Source: Histoplasma ohiense (taxonomy: Eukaryota; Ascomycota; Eurotiomycetes; Onygenales; Ajellomycetaceae). From it: a stretch of 64,000 nucleotides of DNA. The position numbers were made by a program, and so were the translations under genes. The notes under the pieces are model-generated. The model was given only the letters and a program-made list of their open reading frames with translations, was not told where the DNA came from and did no database searches. The stretch is from contig JAEVHH010000001.1 of the NCBI GenBank assembly GCA_017607445.1, positions 4,712,001 through 4,776,000 of the forward strand, in the 5' to 3' direction. This document shows, piece after piece, positions 46,554-55,782 of this stretch (the first letter of the stretch is position 1; every line of letters starts with the position of its first letter).

Positions 46554-47150
46554 TGTGATGAGTTAGCATCTGTTAGTAATTAACTTACACAATCAACTTC
46601 TCTTCTGCATTCACTTGTTTCTGACTGTTGTGATCTTGTGTAACTCTCAATGTTCTTTCACTTCATGCTTCACACTCATATAGTTTCTAATGATTCTTCT
46701 GTGTAGCTCTTAATGTTCTTCCACTCTGTGCTCTGTATTTGTATAGTCTCTAATGATTCTTCTGTGTAGCTTCTTATGTTCTTCTGCTCTGTGTTTCACA
46801 CTCATATAGTCTCTAATGATTCTTCTGCATAGCTTCTTACATTCTTCCACTCTGTGTTCCACACTTATATAGTCTCTAACAATTCTTCTGTGTAGCTCTC
46901 AATGATTTTCTCATTCCACATTCCATACTTGTGTAGCTTCTAACAATTCTTATGTGTACCTCTTAATATTCTTCTGCTCCACACTCCACTGTGGAGTGGC
47001 TTCTGATATTCTTCTGCTCTGAATTTTCCTCTATAAGAACCCCCTTTGTACAACCTTTTCTTCTGATTTCTTTTCTCTTTCTTTCCTTAATCAATTTGTA
47101 ATCTGTAATTAGGATAGTACCAAATTGTTAATCAAAGTACGCCCGTTACA
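46554..47150 (+). repeat. 3' LTR of F2
   Basis: This 597-bp direct repeat of 40927-41523 carries the same number of 63-bp units. It ends gtacgcccgttaca, retaining two CpGs at the very edge. A purine run (agagaggaa, about 46542-46550) just before it is the likely polypurine tract. Confidence 0.95.
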
Positions 47151-47254
47151 CTCTTCAGCATAGCACATCTCCATGCTCTTTGAAAGGCTTCTGAAACACA
47201 GATGCTGTCTGTGTTTTCTTCGGAATGTTAAATCAATACAAACAAACAAACAAA
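47151..47254 (+). mobile_element. LINE D2 fragment, right: 3' end with hairpin and CAAA tail
   Basis: This continues D2 after F2. It matches the reverse complement of D1 at 25874-25965, including the hairpin (47194-47216: aaacacaga, loop tgctg, tctgtgttt) and the tail aaacaaacaaacaaat. It starts with the second copy of ctctt. The tail marks the end of D2 and abuts sequence coding for another LINE. Confidence 0.9.
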
Positions 47255-47541
47255 TACATTATTCTCAGCTTGAATATAGTTATTTTAAATCATATTTAAC
47301 AAAGATTAGAAATGATTTACATGATTTATATTCAGATTATCAGTTATATAAAAACTCAGAGCATCTTCTCTTACTTTGTACAAAGTATACAGAGTTAAGA
47401 TTGAGATTGAGAAAGAAGTTTGAATTGAAACAATTAAATTTAAAACTTTTGTTCAATATAAAAACTGAAAATAAATTTTTTATTGAATATTTGAAAGAAT
47501 CAAATATTGCTATAAGATTTCAATTGAATAATTTGATCTGA
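47255..47541 (+). pseudogene. C-terminal remnant of a second LINE (G)
   Basis: The plus strand is open to a TGA at 47539 and encodes YFKSYLTKIRN, later SEHLLLLCTKYTELRLRLRK, then LKLLFNIKTENKFFIEYLKE and IRFQL. This matches the pattern seen after RNase H in many fungal LINE ORF2 proteins: a plain-helix region, then H-x-L-x3-C, Arg-rich, then LL and an EYLK-type end. It differs from the D1 C-terminus. It is AT-rich and without CpG. The upstream part is missing, replaced by D2. The assignment rests on recalled family pattern, not a search. Confidence 0.55.
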
Positions 47542-49060
47542 TAATAAACTTAATTTTTTTTTCTTTTTTTTTATTTCTATATATTTGTTTTAATTTTTGT
47601 TTTTGTTTTTATTTTTATTTTGTTATTCTGAAATTTGTTTCATTTTGATTATTTTGATTTTGATTTCTTTTGAAAAATTTGATTTGTGAATGATTTTTTT
47701 TTCTTTTAATAGCTGCTGTTTTGTTATAATCTTTATTTTATTTATTTTAAATTGAATATATTAATCTGTTGTCATTCTTTTGATATTCTTTATTATATTG
47801 AATAGTTTGAATAGTTGTTTAATTCTGAGCTGAAATTCTGCTATTGCATGTATTAAATTGACTTTGTATATTAGCTTATTCTTAAGTTGAAAAATTGTGG
47901 AATATTTCAGATAGATATTATAGTCACTGACTGTATACATCTATAATAAAAGAATAATAATAATAATAATTTATATTGTTTTTATAATTATTTTTATAAT
48001 CTATTTCTTACACTCTTCTCATTCTTCTCTGCAGCTGCAGAGTTAGTAGTAATTATATTGATGAAGACAGTGAACTGCTGATTGTCTGTTATTTTTATAT
48101 CAGTATGTTTTACATATATCTTTTGCTAATGTATTTATATATAATAGAGACAATTCATTACTTATCAGACTGTAAGCTGCAGTGTTTGCTTAGTGAATTG
48201 TAATAACAATTCACACAGATTTTCTTCAACATATGATGTTATATATCAGAGATTACAATACATTTAATAAACAGATTATAACTTTTTTTATATAAACTGT
48301 ATAATAAATTGACTTTGATATCACAGCTGTGAATAAGTATTGATTCTATATTTGTTATTTTCTTTAGCTGAGATTTAAAATTCTTCTAATACAGTATTAT
48401 ATTTTTCTTGAATTTGTTTTCTTACAGATGTGTAACAACTCTGCTGTTATCTCTGATGATTTATTCAATCAACAGTTGTAATCTATATTCTGATATTCAT
48501 ATATTGATGAACTGTTGATATAATTATTGAAGAATGAGTATAGATGAGTTGATGAGCTACTGAGACTGCTGAAGATTAAATACAAATGAATTAATAAACT
48601 GCTGAAAATGAAGTAAGAGTGAATTAATGAATAATGTAAGTTATTGAGTCTTTAGAATCTACTGAGTTTACTGAGTTTGCTTTTTATTATTATTAACTAT
48701 AATTTCATCATTTCTGAGCTGTTTTTCTTCATTTTTTAATGATTCTCTACTTATATTCAGTCATTTTGACTGCTTTGATTGTATTACAGATGTTTTGAGA
48801 ATTGATAGATGTAAATCATTGTATTTCAAATGCTTACTATTTGATTGTAATTATTATATTCTCTATATGAGTTATCTGATATTTAATTACATCTCACTTA
48901 ACATTTCTATATTAACTCTACAACACTACTATAATATTATTCATCTTTTTCATCTTTATGATTGTTCTCTATTGACAGCTGTAGATTACATGGAATTCAT
49001 ATATATGAGTCATATGTGGCTGTTGGATATCTCATTATGTTCATCTGAGGGATTAAACAG
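47542..49060. other. AT-rich CpG-free tract, no gene seen
   Basis: About 1.5 kb of strongly AT-rich sequence with poly-T and TTTTATTTT runs and not one CpG that I could find. No coding remnant is convincing. It may be the decayed 3' flank of LINE G or another old repeat. It ends abruptly at 49061, where CpGs reappear. Confidence 0.7.
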
Positions 49061-50187
49061 CGCGTTTTCAAGCTGGATAAGCGAGCGCAAGCGAGCGATT
49101 GCGGCTTGTAAAATAATATATGAAATAATTAAACTTCCTCTCTACTATTACTTCTGCTGCTGCTGCTGCCACCACCGATACTGGACATAATGGGAGAATC
49201 ATGTGACTTTGCAGAGTGAAGTCTGATTCATCAACAGTGGTATTTTTTTATTTTTATTTTTATTTTATTTATTTTTTTTTTCCCAAGAAGCCTGCAAGTA
49301 CAGAACTGCTTTCCATTTCTCAAAAACCGTAGATTTCATCATTCCACCTCCATTCAAAACGGCCCCCACAGGAAGAAGAGAAGACCATGAGAAATACAAT
49401 ATAACAACGTAACAATAAATAATATGACAATGACATGGCCCCTTTATAACTGACCGCTATGTCTTCGCTTCTCTTCGTTTCGTTTCGTTCCGTTCCGTTC
49501 AATCGCGACAAAAATTGGATCTTAGGAACAAGTCGTCCGTACTATATATATCACCACTTTGTGGGAAACGTGTAGATTGGGCTATGCAGACGGATCACGA
49601 GCATCGCCCACCTGCCGCTGAAGTTCAAGAAGCCGACTGGCCCTCACGACTGGCCCGTGTGTCGGGTACGGGATGGTGAAGACTACAGTACATAAACAAG
49701 GGGTGTGTGTATTAGACGGTGGAGGTCTCAAAAGAAGTTATGATGGAGGCTTCACTTCGATGCATTATGGCGTCATCAATCGTCTGTCTTGTAACTCTTT
49801 CTTGCGTTCTTGTTGTGGTCCACGATCCACGGTGTTGAGACACCTACACGTAGATACACATATATGGAGATTATTATGCGTCTTAGTTGGGTTTTCGGAT
49901 ATGTTCGTTGTTCTTTTGTCTATCGATAGCAGAAAGAAAGGAGGGGGAAGGGGGGGGACAGGTATATATCTCATAACGACCCTTTGGGACATCGAAAAAC
50001 TTCAGAGTTCCTCCCAACACCACCGTTTCCAACGTCCGTCCGTCCCGATTCACCTGTATCTTCTTCCGCACTTTGTCCGCGCCAAGTGGGCGGTATGACC
50101 TGCCGCGGCGTGCTGGGGAGGCCGTGGTACAGATAGGTAAAAAGGAGATGCCCCCCGATTTCATGAAAAAAAAAAAAAAAAAAACGT
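49061..50187. other. intergenic boundary segment between repeats and genes
   Basis: Starts with a CpG-rich motif, two near copies of aagcgagcg (49078-49100). Then come a T-rich run (49244-49282), a TTCG/TTCCG short tandem repeat (49470-49500) and a run of about 19 A (50166-50184). Open frames here (for example 49673-50098 on the plus strand) lack recognisable domains, and I do not support a gene. Confidence 0.6.
49470..49500. repeat. short TTCG-type tandem repeat
   Basis: The plus strand reads cgtttcgtttcgttccgttc with further TTCG/TTCCG units: a 5-bp microsatellite-like tract in the intergenic segment. Its many CpGs are intact, showing that the mutation process did not act here. Confidence 0.75.
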
Positions 50188-50748
50188 TCACAAATTGGAA
50201 TTGAAAGCGCCGAAATATATATGCTGCGATCCGGCTGCGTCGACCATGTCTTCGACGAGCTAATGATTGTAGTTATTGTTGGGCTAAGGTAAAACAAAAA
50301 CATTCTACTATTAGACTCTCTCAGGAGAGTAACTCACCTCCTTGTTTAGCAGTATTTTATGCGCCAGCGGATCGAAATTACCCGTCCACATTTGGCGATG
50401 ATGACAGGCTGGATTTCCTGGATCTGTCAGGTTGCCATCAATGATAATCAGTTGTGTCTGTATCTGCATTATATTCATGAACCTATCGATGGAGCGGGCT
50501 ATTCCCGCATCTGAGATATCGCGGAAAAGCTGTAGATGACTGGGTAAGTATTCATCAAACAGGCGAGTGATCCTTGCCATTGCGTCCTTTACAGCTCGCG
50601 AGGAAAGGAGACCAACAGCTGCATCTAGTGCTAAAGCGACATAGCTGTATTCCGCAGTCGCGGGGCTTTGTCGGCATAGCTTCCGGGATCCGAAAGCCCG
50701 TTTGACTCTACAATGTCTTGCTGGGGTGGCGGAGGATGCGTTTGACAT
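50188..50748 (-). CDS. hypothetical protein, two exons
   Basis: Proposed exons on the minus strand are 50748-50338 and 50259-50188, with a 78-bp intron (donor GTGAGT, acceptor CATTAG) and phase 0 on both sides. The start ATG at 50748 gives MSNASSATPARHC, and the end is YFGAFNSNL, stop. The product is 160 residues. It contains an Ala/Leu-rich helix-like part (VALALDAAVGLLSSRAVKDA), then RITRLFDEYLPSHLQLFRDI and IIIDGNLTDPGNPACHH. I do not recognise the family. A distant zinc-metallopeptidase relationship crossed my mind, but no catalytic motif is present. An upstream exon with a hydrophobic stretch (LLFAYLFLQC, another frame, near 50740-50790) is possible. It is the first gene-like unit beside the repeat block. 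Confidence 0.55.
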
Positions 50749-51632
50749 TGCAGGAACAAGTATGCGAACAACAAACCGACAAAACAGTTTGATGATAGGA
50801 GCAGAGATTCAATCAAGCGGCGCTGATTCGTATGTAGCGGTGGTTATGACAGGATACCGGAAGTGTAGTTGGACATAGGAAGAAGCTTGTGGGGAGAAGA
50901 AGTAGAATCCAGTAGCTTTTTAGATACACTCATGGAGTAACGGGGATATTTATTTCCGATGTGGAAAGCTCCTGTCACTAATAAGAACAGGAGACTCTCC
51001 TAGATTCCCTGGCAATATGAATAGCGCTGTTCCACATAGTTTTGCGGAACAGAACATCAACTGCCATATTTTCAATTGTGAATATACGCCGTTGGATATA
51101 GACATGCAATTTGACTATCGCCATCGGTAATGTAGCCTGCGCACAGTTCAGGTGGGTTTTAAACCTCGCCCTCAACGCACAAAAATCCCAGCTATACCTA
51201 GGCTATGTAGAATATCTTGTGCGACGGAGTCAATTGCATGCAGTCCCTTGAAGGGCTAGATCATATATCTGCGGCATTCATGAAGTGGAATCAGCAACTA
51301 CCGGCCTAACCCCATAATAAATATGTGTTATATCAGATATATTCGGAAGGCTCATCTGCCGATGGGTGTGTGAAGGCATCTATCTGGCCCATCAGGTATT
51401 TGTCAATTTCTCATGATATATGGAAGCATGTTTGGAGATTTCGTCGTCTCGCATGATCTTGGAGAACATCACGTGATACTTTTTCGAACAGCCTTGTTTA
51501 CATTTTTTCCAATTTCTATTGCTTGATATTAGAGGTGGACTAATAAATAACTAACTAACAAGTCGACCGCAGCAATGCCGAACCAAAGCCAAGACTCTTT
51601 CATAGTGCTCAGCTTTCTTCATCATCAAAACA
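50749..51632. other. intergenic region
   Basis: About 0.9 kb of ordinary composition between the end of the ankyrin/DIL gene (51633) and the hypothetical gene (start 50748). It would hold the terminator of the former and the promoter of the latter. No conserved element or RNA gene was seen. Confidence 0.6.
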
Positions 51633-54600
51633 TCAAGACTCACCACGATCAAACTTATTCAGAAACTCCGTCGGCACAGTGGGTATATACTTTCTCGCTC
51701 TCTCTCGATTGACACCTCCAAACCCCGCACCATAGCTCACAAGCATATCTGTGTTTGTCGGCAGTGAAAAAGGCAGAGTGCTTGTCGGGTTTAGTAGAAT
51801 CGTTCCTGGGTCTGGTTTCAGTGAATACACTGAAGGAGGGCCAGGCGGCGATGGTGATGGAGGTGATTGGGTGATGGCATTGGCGGATTGGTGGTTATTT
51901 GTTGGGTAATGTGTTGGTGGCTCGGCTGCGGAACCTCCATCAGCGGAGATGGTTCTGAGAGATTTGTCATCGGAAGGGTGGGTGTTTGTAGTGGTTTGTG
52001 GCGTAGATTTCGAATCTGCAGCGGGAGGGAGACGAGGAAGCATTTTCTCTTCCTGTTGTGTTATTGGAGATTGTGGGTGGTGGATCTGGGCGAGGAGGGA
52101 TGGCTCCTTTCGTACCTCAAGGAGATATTTCATCGCCGCCTTCGGGAGGCCCTTCTCACCCACCTCGGGGCGATAGTGTCTCACGGCATGCAGGAGCTGG
52201 CTCGGGGTAAGTTGTTGAAGTTGTTGAAGGGTCATGGTGAGGGAATCGGTGTCATCACCCAGTGAGGAGAAACATTGGAGCCACTGAAGCAGTTGGATGA
52301 CTGGGGCTAGGTATTTTCGAGCAGAATCTACGGTGGTTTCACCAGAGCATAATGTAGAACCGTTCTCGTAGTGCTCTGGTTGTCGATTGTTGTTACGCGC
52401 CCAATCTTCTAGTGCAGACACGTTCATCCGAATCTGCATAGCCTTTGTTCGGGCAAGATATCGTCTTGTGGTCATAATGCGGTTGAAGAGTTCCACTCCT
52501 AACCAGTATAGCAGCTGCGCTAAAATCTGTGTTGTAATGATAGAATGTACGTCGTATAGATCTAACACAAATAGCGTTGATGAAAGTAAGGACGTAATAT
52601 TCCGAGGCGACACCTGCGCCCTACGCTTCGGTGATGGTGGCCGCAGGCTCTTTTCTAGTGGCTCTGGCTTTACCTTCGTTCGCGAGCGAAACAGATTCCA
52701 TTCGTTCTGGAAATGGACATCTTCAAACCCGGGAATGGTTTCGTGGTCAAGCATGGCTGTATCCAGAACTTTGTCCATCCGCCGCTCTGCATCCCGGATG
52801 ATGAGTATAAAAATTTCGTGAATTAGTTCAGCAAGATGACGCTGAAATCCGGCTGTAGCTTCTACTAGGCCGCCATCTTTCTTTAGGTAATGTAGGAGGA
52901 GAGTTGCATTCGATATCCAAAAGGCCAAAATCGTCATATCCCATTGATGTTTCTCCACCACCTCGTTGATCCGCCCCATTGCGGAAATTAATAATTTGGC
53001 TAACAGCTCAGGGCCTGCGTGGTAATGGGCGTATCGGGCGCTTAGAAATAGAAGGTTTGCTGGGACGGGTTTCTGCGACGGGGATCGCTGAGGCGTCATG
53101 TTTGTAATAACAATGTCCAAAATCCTTTCAAGCTCATTCTCCTGAAAAACAAACATCTGATCATTAAGACATCGGTCCCATACGAATTCCTGTTGGTCTT
53201 CGAAATCGTCTGGCAACTACATATTATTATTAAAACATGGCAGAGTCAGTAAAAACATGTCCTCAACCACCTGTACACCAAAAATGTTGCACTCCCAAAG
53301 CTTACCTCGAGCTTCTCATCAAGGCCCAGGCTCGACAAGTCGACTTCCAGATTAATTGCACTCTCCTCCATCATCATTCGCCTCTTCATTTCATTCTCAG
53401 CCATTTCCTCCTCAAATCTGTTATGCGAGAACCCAAAGTCATAATAGTCGCCCGCCGCCACCGATGCGCCAAAGTGATACCCATTCTCTTGCAGATATTT
53501 CGAAATATCCGTCCCCGGCTGTGCAAAATCGAAGGCTGTCCCACCAGAGGACGACTTGATATCCGGCGATGCACCATAATCAAGGAGGATCTTCGCTATA
53601 GTCTTGTGCCGATTCGTCATCGCCCACATGAGCGCGCTCCACCGGTTTCGGTCTTGTTTGTCGACATTCGCACCCGCCTCGAGCAGTGCGGAAACCACTT
53701 CTTGATGACCCTGTTATTATTTAAAGGAGATAAAAGTATTATTCCCTTCGTCAGCCTCGTATGTACTAACACACTGCGGGCTGAAACTAGGAGTTCTCGC
53801 ATGCGTTTCATTGCCCGCGGAACAAAAAGCAACAAGGGGTTTCCACGTACGAAGCAACTCGCATATATCAGGGGCACCGTCCCCTCCTCGTCGGGAGTAT
53901 TGACATCTACATATTGTCTCGCTTTCCCCCCAACAAGCTTCCGTACCCGCTCCACATCGCCATTGCTGGCTGCCATATTCAAACTTCTTTGTAACACATC
54001 CCGCTTTGCCTCGTACGACATCTTATCGTCCGTCGCGATATCATCCTCATCTACACCGACAGACTCTACTTCCCTATGTGCCGCCTGTGCGGCCAGCATT
54101 TCCATCAATCTCGCGTCGGAGTCTTTTGCTTCTGCCCTCGTCGTTGAGTCTTCATCGAGGTAATAGTTGTGGGTGTATCGGGAGTGGACACCGTACTCTT
54201 CATCATGGCTTCCATCATCAAGCGCGAGGTTAAATGAGAGAGGCTTTGCCGGAATGGGGTTTGTGAGAAAATGGGATTGACCTGATATGGAACCCAGCGT
54301 GTTTTGGTCAGTAGATTTCATCCTGCTTAAATTAAAAAGAGACACAAATGAAACCCAGCGTCGTAAGCATCCTATAACCTTCAATTCAAATCGGTAAGGC
54401 GGAATATCAAAGCGTTCGTAAACTCAAGAGGACCTCCTCATAAGGCAATCAACTGCATATTAAGTCCCAGTTCCAGACGAGCATTACCAAAACCTCGCTT
54501 TCCAACCCTCAAACAGAGGCGAAACAAAGGGAGGTCAAGCACACCCACCTTGCCAGGCATCATATATCTCCGTCTCCGGCCCAAACGTCGGCACAGAACG

Positions 54601-54777
54601 TCTATCATCCAGTGACGTAGGTAAGTCGTCAGGCAGCTGCCTCGGTTTGGGCTCGGTATCGTTCTCGCCCTCTCCATCATCGCCATCATCATGATAATCA
54701 AGCTTGCCCGCACCCTGCGTGATCTTGCCGTTGAAACCGAGCCTCTCCTCTGCCAGCCGGGGTTCACTGGCGTCCAT
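51633..54777 (-). CDS. ankyrin-repeat and DIL (dilute) domain protein, four exons
   Basis: Proposed exons: 54777-54549, 54422-53851, 53710-53306 and 53216-51633. Introns are 126, 140, 89 bp, and the total, 2,790 bp, is in frame, giving 929 residues. The start MDASEPRLAEER is the first ATG of the open region. An acidic N-terminus leads through DAWQ-VYERFDIPPYRF across intron 1 to ankyrin repeats at about residues 220-335 (NMAASNGDVERVRKLV, GTVPLIYASCF-GHQEVVSALL, WSALMWAMTNRHKTIAKILL). The DIL domain spans about 450-770 (FWISNATLLLHYLKKDGG, then QLLQWLQCFSSLGDD). The Pro/Ser/Thr-rich tail looks disordered. DIL is the cargo-binding module of class V myosin tails; here there is no motor, so a scaffold in transport or polarity is likely. 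Intron 1 uses a less usual TTGAG acceptor, and a GTGAGT near the stop could allow a further exon. Confidence 0.88.
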
Positions 54778-55782
54778 GATTTGAAAACGTATAATATAAG
54801 GCAAACTGGCGGTGGAGGTCGATAACGTATGTGATTTGTCGAAAAGGTGGAGTTTATATTTATTCGACCAAACTCACAACGGGAGAGTAGAGGGGAACCC
54901 AAGCTGACTGGTTTGCGGCCATGGGGCCCGCTAGGACTTGTGGAATGAGGGGAAACGGTGAGTTGGGCGAGATTGTTGCAAGGGGTTAATTCTTGAGGAG
55001 GAGCGAGGAGATAATGGGCAGTTGAGCGGCTGGTTATATATTATTGTAGGTGGAAGAAACGAAAAGGGTAAGCTTGGAGATCGATAGAGAGAAGTTGAGA
55101 TCGGTGGGCGATGTGGGTGGGTAACTTCAAGGCCGGACGGAGCCAACCAAGGAAAAATGACGAAGCCACAAGAAAAAACATCCCACTCTGAAAAGATGGA
55201 ACCGGCACAACAGCAGTAGTTAAAGCTGTATACAACTGAATTTTAATATCTTTAATTAAACACGCAGTCGTCTGATTATGTTCTATCATGGATATTATCA
55301 TCATCGTTAAATTATTACTTTGTTGACTGGAAGTTTGAAGCTGCAATGGAGGATGAGACCAAAGAAATGGGAACTTCCTTTGTCTTCAATATCCGTAATA
55401 TATGCCTCGATAGTAGGCGAAAATAAGAGTTCAATGCAAGAGAAAAGACACATGTAATAGGTACCCAAATCAATCTATGATAGCCAAACGAAAAACAGGC
55501 ACTTGAAACGAAATGCTATCTATCAAGCGAACAGAAGAAGCAAGGGAAACACAACGTTGATTAAAAACAAAACTCCCACAAAAATACTGATACAACGCTA
55601 ATTAATAATATGTCATGATCCGCTTCTAGATATGACGTAGATAGAAGGAAATTCGTTCAGCAAAATAACAAAATAAACAGAGGAGGGACAAAGGAGGCAA
55701 ATGCATTAAAAACCGAATATATAAAAGCGGGGATATTCATGAATTCCATGTAGGTAAGGTGGAAGGGCACTAGGCTGTTTGT
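54778..55782. other. intergenic region
   Basis: About 1 kb between the RasGEF stop (55783) and the ankyrin/DIL start (54777), both genes on the minus strand. It contains the 5' region of the latter, with pyrimidine-rich stretches on the minus strand near 55000-55110. Small open frames here lack support. Confidence 0.6.

Larger units (their letters stand above)
40927..47150 (+). mobile_element. Ty3/gypsy retrotransposon, family F copy 2 (F2), full length
   Basis: This complete 6,224-bp element has 597-bp LTRs (40927-41523, 46554-47150), TG/CA ends and perfect TSD ctctt (40922-40926, 47151-47155). It contains gag with a CCHC knuckle, then protease, reverse transcriptase, RNase H, integrase and a C-terminal chromodomain. 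No antisense coding region is found, unlike families A and E. It interrupts LINE D2. It provides the unbroken reference for F1. Stops and the changed RT motif make it inactive. Confidence 0.96.

Noticed and set aside
1..47150. Frequent in-frame TGA suggested an alternative code (TGA as Trp) or mitochondrial DNA
   Set aside because: TGA replaces Arg CGA as well as Trp, TAA and TAG also interrupt the frames, and the host genes at 50-61 kb read with the standard code. CpG decay explains it.
40927..47150. Regular 63-bp units in LTRs considered as a CRISPR-like array
   Set aside because: The units are contiguous with no spacers, and the host is eukaryotic.
48795..49190. Plus-strand open frame of 131 codons in the AT-rich tract
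   Set aside because: Composition-driven (Tyr, Leu, Ile, Phe-rich), spans the CpG boundary and shows no domain.
49673..50098. Plus-strand open frame of 141 codons
   Set aside because: No domain, low-complexity stretches and overlap with the far end of the minus-strand gene region; no intron signals that extend it.
53237..54163. Plus-strand open frame of about 300 codons
   Set aside because: It lies antisense to exons of the ankyrin/DIL gene, crosses its introns and shows no domain. The minus-strand reading has repeats, a domain and consistent splicing.
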